Under the pieces are notes generated by a model. The model saw only the letters and a list, made by a program, of their open reading frames with translations, was not told the DNA's origin and ran no database searches. The translations under genes and the position numbers were made by a program. From contig NZ_CALJPG010000016.1 in NCBI RefSeq assembly GCF_937980635.1, positions 35,136 through 99,135 of the forward strand: a stretch of 64,000 nt of DNA. Direction: 5' to 3'. Below are positions 25,680 to 33,896 of this stretch, piece after piece (position 1 is the stretch's first letter; each line of letters opens with the position of its first letter). The stretch comes from an uncultured Campylobacter sp. (lineage in GTDB: Bacteria > Campylobacterota > Campylobacteria > Campylobacterales > Campylobacteraceae).

Positions 25680-27401
25680 TTATCCTTTGCTGGGATCTAC
25701 CCTATAGCAGCCAAGCTCCGCCCCTTTAGCGTCCATCACGTGCACGGCGCAGGCTATGCAAGGATCGAATGAATGGATGCGGCGGATGATCTCTAACGGC
25801 TTGGAAAGATCGGCAAGCTTAAGTCCGATCAAGCAGGATTCGTAGGCGCCCATAGCGCCGTCTTTGTCCTTTGGCGTGGCGTTCCAAGTAGACGGCACGA
25901 CCGCCTGCCAGTTTTTGATGACACCCTTTTCGATCCTGCACCAGTGGCTAAGTGCACCGCGCGGTACGTGGCCGATATAGCGACCTTTGTACTCTTTTGA
26001 GTTATCGATTACATATTTTGCGCAGGTTTCGGTATCGCCGCTTTTGATGTTTGCGATCAAATTTTCTAGCGCGATCAGTCCGTTGTCGGCTACGACTTTA
26101 GCCTCGATCATACGGCACGCCGTTCGTCCAAGCGTTGAAAATACCGCCTCAAGCGGCAAGCCGGCGTCTTTTAGGAATTGATCCACGACCTTTACTACGC
26201 GCTCGTTTTTCTTGGCGTAATTTACTACGATATTTGCAAGAGGCCCTACCTGAAGCGGTTTGCCGTCGTATCGCGGAGCCTTGATCCAGGTGTATTTGCC
26301 CTGAGTATCGAGCACCCTCGTATGCGCTTCTTTGCCGTGCGCGTCGATGCTCTGCCCGTCCTGAAGGCCCGTATAATTCGGCTCCTGTTCTCCGTCGTAA
26401 GGATGAAGCGCTGCATCGTTTTTATACCACGCATGCGTTGCCTCCTCAGTAATCTTGTTCTCATCAAGCTCCAAAACCTTGCTAATATCGCCGTTCATAA
26501 TCATGCCGCTTTGAAATAGCCATTCGTTCTTTGAAAGCTGAAATTCTTGATGAGTCCATAAATTTGCCACGCCGATATCATTTAGCACGCTAGGTTCGTT
26601 ACCGTAAGCTTTAGCAGCCATTACGAGATCAGGATAATAGGCGCGATTTACGAAGTCTGCGACCTCTTTAAATTTAGACATATATTCGCCAAGTCTCGCA
26701 GGACTTAGGATATCCATCACGCAGGTGACGCCACCTACGGTAAGGCTTTGCGGATGAGGCTGCTTCGCACCGAATATCGCCATCATCTGAGCCGCCGTAC
26801 GCTGAATGCGCAAACACTCAAGATAGTGCGAAAGAGCGATCAAATTTTGCTCCGGGCTAAGCTTGTATGTAAGATGGCCGAAGTAGGCATTGGCAAAAGG
26901 CCCCAAAGCGCCCTTTTTAACAAAAGCGCCCACGCGATCCTGCACCTCTTTTAGCTTATCGGCACCGCACGCATAAGGGGTGTCGCAGTATTTAAACGCC
27001 TCTTCGCTTGCTTTTTTAGGATCGGCGCTAAGCGCGCTTACTACATCTACGAAATCAAGCCCGTGGAGTTGATAAAAATGCACCGGATGATCGTGTAAAA
27101 ACAGCGCGTTAGCCATCAGCGTGCGCGTTAGCAAGGCATTTAGCGGCGGAGTGATACCGAGGGCGTTTTCTACCGCGACGATGCCCGCTTTGTAGTGCGA
27201 GAAGGTGCAGACGCCGCAAATTCTTTGCATAAAAAATCCCGCGTCGCGCGGATCTCTATTTTTTACTATGGTCTCAAGCCCGCGCCATAGCGTCGAGCTG
27301 CTATAGGCCTCGCGGACGACGTTTTCGTCATCCACTACGACCTCTATTCTTAAATGTCCCTCTATTCTGGTTATCGGATCTATTACGATTCTTTGCGACA
27401 T
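25680..27401 (-). CDS. hydB: NiFe hydrogenase large subunit
   Basis: Catalytic subunit of the membrane-bound uptake hydrogenase; it binds the NiFe(CN)2CO centre and oxidises H2 in the periplasm. 573 residues, standard for group 1. The N-terminal nickel motif is R-I-C-G-V-C-T-F-S-H near residue 60; the C-terminal motif is D-P-C-I-A-C-A-V-H. The protease HydD should cut after that His, removing the last ~19 residues. No low-complexity insert, in contrast to its maturation factors. It has no export signal and is expected to travel with HydA through Tat. RAATTY sites are sparse here (about six in 1.7 kb by eye). Confidence 0.97.
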   Translation of the reverse strand: MSQRIVIDPITRIEGHLRIEVVVDDENVVREAYSSSTLWRGLETIVKNRDPRDAGFFMQRICGVCTFSHYKAGIVAVENALGITPPLNALLTRTLMANALFLHDHPVHFYQLHGLDFVDVVSALSADPKKASEEAFKYCDTPYACGADKLKEVQDRVGAFVKKGALGPFANAYFGHLTYKLSPEQNLIALSHYLECLRIQRTAAQMMAIFGAKQPHPQSLTVGGVTCVMDILSPARLGEYMSKFKEVADFVNRAYYPDLVMAAKAYGNEPSVLNDIGVANLWTHQEFQLSKNEWLFQSGMIMNGDISKVLELDENKITEEATHAWYKNDAALHPYDGEQEPNYTGLQDGQSIDAHGKEAHTRVLDTQGKYTWIKAPRYDGKPLQVGPLANIVVNYAKKNERVVKVVDQFLKDAGLPLEAVFSTLGRTACRMIEAKVVADNGLIALENLIANIKSGDTETCAKYVIDNSKEYKGRYIGHVPRGALSHWCRIEKGVIKNWQAVVPSTWNATPKDKDGAMGAYESCLIGLKLADLSKPLEIIRRIHSFDPCIACAVHVMDAKGAELGCYRVDPSKG

Positions 27402-27403
27402 GA

Positions 27404-28549
27404 TTATTCCCCTTTATCTTTCTTAAATGACGCAATCGCCGCGTGTGCCGCTACCGCAACACCCGTGATCGCTAAAATTCCGACACCTATCTTATCTGCG
27501 GTAGCATCAGCGCCTAGCCCGCCAAAAACGCTTTCGTAAAGGCGATCCGCCAAAGGCTCCTCAAAAGGCCCCATATGATCCCAAAAATCAGGCTCTGAGC
27601 AGCCTATGCAGCCGTGACCCGCTTGTACCGGCCAGCTAGTGTGGGAGTTGAAACGCTCGCGCGAGCAGTTGTTAAACGTATAAGGACCCTTGCAGCCTAC
27701 TTTATAAAGGCAGTATCCGTCCTTCGCACCCGCATCTCCGAAGCTTTCTACAAACTCGCCCGCATCGAAATGTCCGCGGCGCTCGCACAGATCATGTATT
27801 CGTAGCCCGTAAGCCCATTTAGGCCTATTATAAACGTCTAGGCTCGGAAGCGTGCCGAAAAGGATGAAATTTAGCACGTTGCCGACGATATTTTTTTCAT
27901 TCGGTGGACAGCCTGGGATGTTGACGACAGGCTTACTTATGATCTTTTCTAGACCTACTGCGCCGGTCGGATTCGGAGCTGCGGCTTGGATACCGCCGAA
28001 GCTCGAACAGGTACCGATCGCAAATATTGCTGCAGCGCCTTCGGCCGCGTCTTTGCAGTGTTGAGCTCCGCTCTTGCCCTCAGGACCCACGGTTAGGAAA
28101 AATTCATTCTTGCCGCTTGGGATTCCGCCCTCGACCATTAAGATATAGCGCCCCTTGTATTTTTCGATCGCACCCTCTAAATTTTCCTCGGCTTGCCAGC
28201 CTGCGGCAGCCATTATCGTCTCGTGATATTCAAGGCTGATGTAATCAAATATTAGGCTGTCGATGCTAGGCGTCTCGGTGCGTAGCAAGCTCTCGCTACA
28301 GCCCGTGCACTCCGCCATATGAAGCCAGATTACCGGCAGGCGATCCGCAAGCTCCGCAGCTCGCGCCACGCTCGGTACAAATGCGGCCGGAAGACCAAGC
28401 ATCGCGGTCATCGCTCCGCTCCATTTCATAAAATCACGACGCGAAAAACCTTTTCTCTTAAGCCTTTCTTGTATGCTTTCCTCCGCTTTTATTCGCGGCA
28501 AACGCTCAACGGCATCAAGTCTAGCCGAAATTTGAGCTAAATCAACCAT
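27404..28549 (-). CDS. hydA: NiFe hydrogenase small subunit, Tat-exported
   Basis: Electron-transfer subunit with three iron-sulfur clusters, 381 residues. Twin-arginine signal S-R-R-D-F-M-K-W-S-G at about residues 36-45, followed by a hydrophobic stretch and A-R-A-A cleavage region. Cluster ligands are visible: C-T-G-C-S-E-S (proximal), G-T-C-S-S-F-G-G, G-C-P-P-N-E, then H-D-L-C-E-R-R, C-L-Y-K-V-G-C-K-G-P, and C-I-G-C-S-E-P-D-F-W-D. A C-terminal hydrophobic helix (about residues 350-372) anchors it to the membrane beside HydC. GGAGGACGAT precedes the ATG. First gene of hydABCDE-hypF. Confidence 0.97.
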   Translation of the reverse strand: MVDLAQISARLDAVERLPRIKAEESIQERLKRKGFSRRDFMKWSGAMTAMLGLPAAFVPSVARAAELADRLPVIWLHMAECTGCSESLLRTETPSIDSLIFDYISLEYHETIMAAAGWQAEENLEGAIEKYKGRYILMVEGGIPSGKNEFFLTVGPEGKSGAQHCKDAAEGAAAIFAIGTCSSFGGIQAAAPNPTGAVGLEKIISKPVVNIPGCPPNEKNIVGNVLNFILFGTLPSLDVYNRPKWAYGLRIHDLCERRGHFDAGEFVESFGDAGAKDGYCLYKVGCKGPYTFNNCSRERFNSHTSWPVQAGHGCIGCSEPDFWDHMGPFEEPLADRLYESVFGGLGADATADKIGVGILAITGVAVAAHAAIASFKKDKGE

Positions 28550-28938
28550 ATCGTCCTCCTGAAATTTAGGATATTTTTAAATGGCATTCTATCGAAATTT
28601 AGAATTCATGCACCTTAAATTTCATTAGATTTAATTAAAATTTTATATTTATTCATCGTCTAGCAGGTTTTAAATTTAAAAATAAAAGGCGGATTAAAAT
28701 TTGATTCGCCGGGCGAAACGTTAAATTACGACAGAGAAAGCATTAAAATTTATGAAGCGTTAAAATTTATAAAGCAGTGAAATTTTATCCAAGAATTTTA
28801 TAGTAGCGGAAAGTATTTTAGGATAAAGTAAGCGTAGGTCGGATGATTTTGTGCGATACTAGCAGGCGCACTGTTTGTGCGCCGCGGCGAAATATTTTTG
28901 CAAAATCATCCGTTAAATCTTTAGAAATTTCTCAAAGA
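28550..28938. other. Intergenic region upstream of hydA
   Basis: 389 bases between hydA and mfrE, both minus strand. The hydA promoter should lie here; on the minus strand an AT-rich run near 28,640-28,650 reads AATATAAAATTT and could supply a -10 element. The mfrE side carries a strong inverted repeat at 28,840-28,912. No gene or clear NikR box seen. Confidence 0.5.
28840..28912. repeat. Nested inverted repeat downstream of mfrE
   Basis: Outer arms CGGATGATTTTG (28,840-28,851) and CAAAATCATCCG (28,901-28,912) are perfect 12-base complements. Inside them is a second perfect stem GGCGCAC-TGTTT-GTGCGCC (28,865-28,883). A related half-element, TCGGATGATTTTTGCGATAGTCGTGCGC, starts near 39,437 downstream of the histidine kinase (roughly 20 of 24 positions alike). 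It may be a terminator, a processed structured RNA or a dispersed repeat of this genome. Confidence 0.65.
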
Positions 28939-29796
28939 TCAGCTTACCAATCTCGTTGCATCTTGGATATTGATGTTTAGTCCGAGCTGTTCGTTGCTTA
29001 GCCCAAGTGCAAGGCCTACCAGCTGAGATAGGTGGATGATCGGCTTTCTTGCCTTTGAGTTCATCGCTTCTTGGTATCGCTCCTGATAGATATCAAGCTG
29101 CATCTGACATAGCGGACAAGGAGTAACTACGACGTCCGCTCCGTGCTCGGCAGCGTCATTTACGATCTCGCTTGACATTTTAGATACTGATTTTACCGCT
29201 GGATAGCTAGCGTGAAAGCCGCAGCAATCAAGGCGCTTTTCAAAAGGCACTATCTGAGCACCAAGTGCGCTAACTACCGCTTCAAAGCTTTTCGGATTGG
29301 TCGAGCTTTCTTTTTTAAGCTCGCGCTCCGGTCTTAATGAGTGGCAGCCATAAAATAGCGCTACTTTTAAATTTGAAAGCGGTCTAACAACCTTGGCTTT
29401 TAGAGTGTCTAAATTCTGATATAGCACCCAAAGCAAGCTCGTTATCTCGGTACTTCCCTGATACTGCATACCGCCCTCTTTTAAAAAGGTATTGATATAG
29501 CTTTTAGCACCCTTATCCAAAGTTAGCTTTGCTTTAGTTAGAGTTAGCATACAGGTGGAGCAGGTAGTTAGCAGAGGCATATTCATACCCTCGGCTAGCG
29601 CGATGTTTCTGGCATTGGCTACCAAGCTTGCCATAGGATCGACGCATTGAGCTTGACTAGCCCCGCAGCAGCTCCAACCTTTTATCTCGTGAAGTTTAAT
29701 ACCCAGTACCGGAGCGATCGCTTCAAGTGAAATTTTAGATTCCTTTGCGGCTTGACTTAAAACGCAACCCGGGAAAAATGCAAATTCGTTATTCAT
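28939..29796 (-). CDS. mfrE: Methylmenaquinol:fumarate reductase, CCG-domain subunit E
   Basis: Third subunit of the periplasmic fumarate reductase (formerly SdhE/SdhC type E), 285 residues, normal length. Two cysteine-rich CCG domains of the heterodisulfide-reductase B type: F-F-P-G-C-V-L-S and G-W-S-C-C-G-A-S-Q-A-Q-C in the first; F-Y-G-C-H-S-L-R-P and R-L-D-C-C-G-F-H-A-S-Y-P in the second, plus C-P-L-C-Q-M. They should bind [4Fe-4S]-type centres and mediate electron entry from methylmenaquinol. It has no signal sequence; association with the other subunits and the membrane is as in Wolinella. Follows mfrB by 10 bases in the operon. Confidence 0.93.
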   Translation of the reverse strand: MNNEFAFFPGCVLSQAAKESKISLEAIAPVLGIKLHEIKGWSCCGASQAQCVDPMASLVANARNIALAEGMNMPLLTTCSTCMLTLTKAKLTLDKGAKSYINTFLKEGGMQYQGSTEITSLLWVLYQNLDTLKAKVVRPLSNLKVALFYGCHSLRPERELKKESSTNPKSFEAVVSALGAQIVPFEKRLDCCGFHASYPAVKSVSKMSSEIVNDAAEHGADVVVTPCPLCQMQLDIYQERYQEAMNSKARKPIIHLSQLVGLALGLSNEQLGLNINIQDATRLVS

Positions 29797-29806
29797 ACTC
29801 TCCTCC

Positions 29807-30781
29807 TTATTCTATCTCGCCGCTAGCTTGAGCCTTGCGTGCGGCCTCTATCATCTTAACGAGCCCCGCATGTCCCTCGATCTCCTCGCCTCCGAATACG
29901 TGCAAAGGATTCATCTTACCCGCAGCCATTAAATTTGCCGCTACGTCCATCTTGCCCATATTTGCAAATACGCCTTCGCTTCTTAAAGCAAGCTTGATCT
30001 CGTTTAGCCTTCCGCTTCCCTCTACGATATCTAGCAGGAACGCCTCTGCGTGAGCTGGACCGCTTCCTGCGGTTAAGCCTTTTTTCATCGCTAGAGCGCG
30101 AAGTGCGGTGATGTCGCTTTGAGCGCTTATGCCTTTAGGGCAGCGATCGGCACACTCTTGGCAGTGCACGCATAGCCATAATCCGTTTAGTACCGCAGGC
30201 TTTAGATGAGGCATAGCATCCCTGCTTCTTGAATCAAACGCGGCGCGGTTAGCATGCGTAAAAACAAAAGGTTGCATATAATCGCTCGCATCGGCTCCAA
30301 GCTTATTGCATTCGCTAGCGCAGCAGCCGCAAAGGATGCAATCCCACTGCTTTTTGACGCGCTCCATCTGCTCCGGGCTTTGCTTACAGCCCTTATCGGC
30401 GCTAAATTCTTTCTTAGGGGTAATCGTAGGTTTGATCTTTCTTAAATTCTCGATACTAGGCTCCCAGTCCACCACTAGATCCGAAATCACTCGGAAATTA
30501 TTTAGCGGCGAGATCGTAAAGCTATCCGGGTTCTCATACTCCGCAAGCAAAGCCTCCATCTTGGTATCGCAGGCGAGATATGAGTGCCCGTTTACCCTCA
30601 CGGCACAGGCTCCGCATATCGCCATACGGCACGCTGCGGTAAAATTTAAAGTGATGTCTAAATTTTGCTTAATAAATTGCAAAACTCCAAGCAGGGTCTT
30701 TCCTTTGATCTGCTCCAAACTAAGCTCGTAGGCTTGCTTATAATTTTTGCTTCCGTCGAAGCGGTCTATGATAAATTTCAT
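29807..30781 (-). CDS. mfrB: Methylmenaquinol:fumarate reductase iron-sulfur subunit
   Basis: 324-residue electron-transfer subunit of the FrdB/SdhB family. The [2Fe-2S] site is C-R-M-A-I-C-G-A-C-A-V-R-V-N-G-H-S-Y-L-A-C near residues 56-76. The [4Fe-4S] and [3Fe-4S] ligands are C-I-L-C-G-C-C-A-S-E-C and C-V-H-C-Q-E-C-A-D-R-C-P. It is longer than cytoplasmic FrdB because of a C-terminal extension, as in the Mfr group. The ATG overlaps mfrA's stop by four bases. Confidence 0.95.
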   Translation of the reverse strand: MKFIIDRFDGSKNYKQAYELSLEQIKGKTLLGVLQFIKQNLDITLNFTAACRMAICGACAVRVNGHSYLACDTKMEALLAEYENPDSFTISPLNNFRVISDLVVDWEPSIENLRKIKPTITPKKEFSADKGCKQSPEQMERVKKQWDCILCGCCASECNKLGADASDYMQPFVFTHANRAAFDSRSRDAMPHLKPAVLNGLWLCVHCQECADRCPKGISAQSDITALRALAMKKGLTAGSGPAHAEAFLLDIVEGSGRLNEIKLALRSEGVFANMGKMDVAANLMAAGKMNPLHVFGGEEIEGHAGLVKMIEAARKAQASGEIE

Positions 30782-32658
30782 TGAGGTTTCCTTCCGTCAA
30801 GAGAGAATTCCGTAACGACAACCTCTTTGTAGCCCAAGCTTAGCTCGCCTGCGTCGTTCATCGTCACGATACTGTGCTTTAAGAAATTTTTATCGTCGCG
30901 CTTCGGATAATCCTCTCTGGTATGCGCGCCGCGGCTTTCCAGCCTCTTTTGCGCAGCCAAACACGCACAGCGCGCAAGCAGGATCAAATTTCCAAGCTCG
31001 ACATAGTCGGTAAATGCGGTATTCATAACCGGATTTACATCCGCGACGTGCAGCTCGTCGTAGCGCGCTTTAATACCCTCTAAATTTTGCGAAAGCAGAT
31101 CGAGCTTCTCGCCTGTTCTAAAGATGCCCATATTGTCCCAAAGCTGCGCGCCTAACTCTTCGCGTAACTCATACATCTCGTTTGCCTTGCCCGAGCCGTT
31201 TGCGATCTGCTTAAATTTAGCCTGCCATTTTTGCGCGAGCTCGCTCGCTCTTTTACCGTCACCAAAACCGCTTTGTTTTGCAGCATAATCCGCTGCGCCG
31301 AGCCCTGCGAGTTTGCCCGTTACGACGGCGTCGGTTAAAGAATTTCCGCCCAAGCGGTTTGCGCCGTGAATCGAGATACAAGACGCCTCGCCCGCGGTAT
31401 AAAGCCCCGAAATTTTAGTGCTCATATCGTCAAATTTTGTGACTTCAATGCCGCCCATCGAGTAGTGTGCGGTAGGACGAATCGGAATCGGCTCCTCGAT
31501 CAGATCAATACCCTCAAATAAAATGGCGGTGTGTCTGATCTTAGGAAGGGCTTTTAAAATTTTATCTTTTCCGAGATGTCTTACGTCAAGCAGCACGTAT
31601 GCGCCGAGCCCCTCGCCGTAGCCCCTGCCCTCGCGAATCTCGGTTTCGATCGCGCGAGCTATGACATCGCGCGGCGCAAGCTCCATCTTTTCGTGGTAAT
31701 TTTTCATAAAGCGCTCGCCTTTGTTATTGAGCAGATATCCGCCCTCGCCGCGCGCAGCTTCGGTAATGAGCGCGCCGCCGCTTTTGATACCTGTGGGATG
31801 AAACTGCACCATCTCGGGATCGCTAAATCCAAGACCTGCGCGCAGTGCCGCCGCAATACCGTCGCCGGTAGCGATATAAGGCACCGAGGTGCGGTTGTAA
31901 AACATCCTCGTGTATCCGCCCGTAGCGATTACCAAGGCTTTGCAAAGCACCGGATAAAAATCGCCGGTTTGGATATTTCGAAGCACGACGCCCTCGCATT
32001 TGCCCTCAGGCGCGCTGATCTCAAGCAGCTCATGATCGATTAAAAATTTCACGCCGTTGCTGACCGCATCGTCAAAACAGGCGTGCATCAAGATATGACC
32101 CGTCTTATCGGCGGAGTAGTTGCATCGTTTTTTAGACGCGCCGCCCATGAAGCGCTGCGCTACGCCGCCCGGGACGCCGCTTTCTTTGCCGTCCACGCCG
32201 CCGCTAGCGTTTCTGGAAAACAGCGTGCCGATGTAATCCATCTCGGCAATCGTAGGGCCCGCAAGCTCGCAAAATTTAATCGCGGCGTCCTGATCTACGA
32301 GATATGCGCCGCCCTTTACGGTGTCATAGGCGTGAAGTTTGTATGAATCGCCGCCACTGAAGCTCGTAACGCCGTTGATACCGCCTTCTGCCATACAGGT
32401 GGCGTTGCGCGAAGGCATCATCTTTGTAGCTACGACTACGCTGAGATTTGGATTACTCTTTCTTACCGCTACGGCTGCGCGCAGACCCGCGCCTCCCGAG
32501 CCGATAACGAGTACGTCCACACTAGGAAGGCCGCCTTCGTTGCCGCCGTCTGCGCTTTTACTCTTGTCGGTATCCACGCAGCCGCTAAGGCTAAGCGCGC
32601 CGACGCCGATACAGGCCGATTTTAAAAAATCGCGTCTGTTGAAATTTGATTCACTCAT
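30778..32658 (-). CDS. mfrA: Methylmenaquinol:fumarate reductase flavoprotein, Tat-exported
   Basis: 626-residue FAD subunit that reduces fumarate in the periplasm. Start at 32658 gives M-S-E-S-N-F-N-R-R-D-F-L-K, a twin-arginine signal, with GGAGAGGAAA before the ATG. FAD fold: V-L-V-I-G-S-G-G-A-G-L-R-A-A. Active-site segments: F-H-P-T-G-I and E-A-A-R-G-E-G-G-Y-L-L-N, and H-G-A-N-R-L-G-G-N-S-L-T near residue 390. Where FrdA has S-H-T/S before A-E/Q-G-G and the His carries covalent FAD, this protein reads N-A-T-C-M-A-E-G-G, so FAD may be bound non-covalently (my alignment by eye). First gene of mfrABE, divergent from a LysR gene 140 bases away. Confidence 0.95.
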   Translation of the reverse strand: MSESNFNRRDFLKSACIGVGALSLSGCVDTDKSKSADGGNEGGLPSVDVLVIGSGGAGLRAAVAVRKSNPNLSVVVATKMMPSRNATCMAEGGINGVTSFSGGDSYKLHAYDTVKGGAYLVDQDAAIKFCELAGPTIAEMDYIGTLFSRNASGGVDGKESGVPGGVAQRFMGGASKKRCNYSADKTGHILMHACFDDAVSNGVKFLIDHELLEISAPEGKCEGVVLRNIQTGDFYPVLCKALVIATGGYTRMFYNRTSVPYIATGDGIAAALRAGLGFSDPEMVQFHPTGIKSGGALITEAARGEGGYLLNNKGERFMKNYHEKMELAPRDVIARAIETEIREGRGYGEGLGAYVLLDVRHLGKDKILKALPKIRHTAILFEGIDLIEEPIPIRPTAHYSMGGIEVTKFDDMSTKISGLYTAGEASCISIHGANRLGGNSLTDAVVTGKLAGLGAADYAAKQSGFGDGKRASELAQKWQAKFKQIANGSGKANEMYELREELGAQLWDNMGIFRTGEKLDLLSQNLEGIKARYDELHVADVNPVMNTAFTDYVELGNLILLARCACLAAQKRLESRGAHTREDYPKRDDKNFLKHSIVTMNDAGELSLGYKEVVVTEFSLDGRKPQ

Positions 32659-32689
32659 TTTCCTCTCCATTTGAGAAATTCTTAGCTTA

Positions 32690-32726
32690 AGTTTAAAGTT
32701 CTAAACTAAAAACGTAATTTTAGTTT
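32690..32726. promoter_or_regulatory. Candidate LysR operator between mfrA and the regulator
   Basis: Overlapping dyads in the divergent gap: AGTTTA-N6-TAAACT (32,690-32,707) and a perfect nine-base inverted repeat AAACTAAAA-N6-TTTTAGTTT (32,703-32,726). LysR proteins usually bind T-N11-A dyads in just this setting. The region also holds the mfrA leader and promoter. TATTAT/TATCAT-like sequences near 32,745-32,765 could be the lysR -10. Confidence 0.55.
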
Positions 32727-32799
32727 CATTTTTAACATAAGTCAAATATTATTTAGTGTATCATTTCATAAGAATTAAATTATCAATTGGAGAGGCTAA

Positions 32800-33705
32800 A
32801 TGAATTTGCATCGCATGGAGCTAGTATTAAAAGTAGCAGAATTCCGCAGCTTTACTAAGGCTGCCGAAGCACTTAAAATCCCGCAGCCGTCGCTATCGCA
32901 GAGCATTTTATCGCTGGAACGCGAGCTTGGAACGCAGCTTTTTAACCGCACGAGTAATCCCATTTCGCTTACGCGCGCGGGAAAAATTTATGCTAGTAAA
33001 GCCAAAGTCATTTTTGACGCCATAAACGACCTAAAAAGCGATATCTCTGAAATAAGCGACGTAAAAAATGATAAAATTCGCATTGGTTTTTCGCAGAACG
33101 GCTATAATCTACTGCCATCGCTGCTGCCGATGTTTTGCAAGAAATTTAAGGATTCGGATCTGCAAATTACGCAATTTTCTTCTGCGCTTAGCATTCGTGA
33201 AATGCTACTTCAAGGTGATCTTGATGTCGGTATGCTGATACTGCCCATCGATATGAGCGGACTTGACGGGGTTAAAATTCTAACGCAAAAAACCTATGTC
33301 GCTCTAAGCTCCGCCCATCCGCTCTCGCTTGAGTTTAAAAACGAATCTGTTCCCAAAATTGACATTTCGCGCTTAAAAGAGGAAAGATTTATCCTGCCTA
33401 ATCAAAGCCTAAGGAGCGCCGAGCAGATAGATGCATTCTTTGCCGCCGCAGGCTTTGCGCCGAAAGTGCTATGCCGTACGGAGACTTTTGATATCGCCAA
33501 TGCCATCGTCGCAAGCGGCGCAGGAACGTGCTTTAGCATACCGCAGATGATAAAAGAAGATAAGGCAAGTAGGATAAAGCTCTTTGACGTAGGCGCGCGC
33601 GAGCTCGATAATACGCTGATAATCGCCTATAAAAAAGGCAAACGCCTAAACCATCTAGCGCAGGCTTTTATCAAAACTGCATATAAAATTTCTAATGAAA
33701 TTTAA
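32800..33705 (+). CDS. LysR-family transcription regulator
   Basis: 301 residues, the usual LTTR length. The N-terminal winged helix-turn-helix is F-R-S-F-T-K-A-A-E-A-L-K-I-P-Q-P-S-L-S-Q-S-I followed by L-E-R-E-L-G-T-Q-L-F-N-R; the effector-binding domain follows from about residue 90 (I-R-I-G-F-S). GGAGAGGCTA precedes the ATG. Divergent orientation from mfrABE with a dyad between them makes the mfr operon its likely target; fumarate, succinate or another C4 acid would be natural effectors, but that is inference. Confidence 0.92.
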   Translation: MNLHRMELVLKVAEFRSFTKAAEALKIPQPSLSQSILSLERELGTQLFNRTSNPISLTRAGKIYASKAKVIFDAINDLKSDISEISDVKNDKIRIGFSQNGYNLLPSLLPMFCKKFKDSDLQITQFSSALSIREMLLQGDLDVGMLILPIDMSGLDGVKILTQKTYVALSSAHPLSLEFKNESVPKIDISRLKEERFILPNQSLRSAEQIDAFFAAAGFAPKVLCRTETFDIANAIVASGAGTCFSIPQMIKEDKASRIKLFDVGARELDNTLIIAYKKGKRLNHLAQAFIKTAYKISNEI

Positions 33706-33896
33706 AATTCATAGCTCGCAACGATAAATGAGAGATTGAGTTTTTGCGGCACTTTGCCTTTCTTTTAGCTTTTGCATAAAAATTTTTAGAGTAGATTTTG
33801 CTCAAGTTTAGGTAAAATTTCAAACTAAGCTTAAATTAGAATTTTGCCAATAGAATTTTTTGCTGCTAAAATTTCACTCACAATTTACGACGGAAT

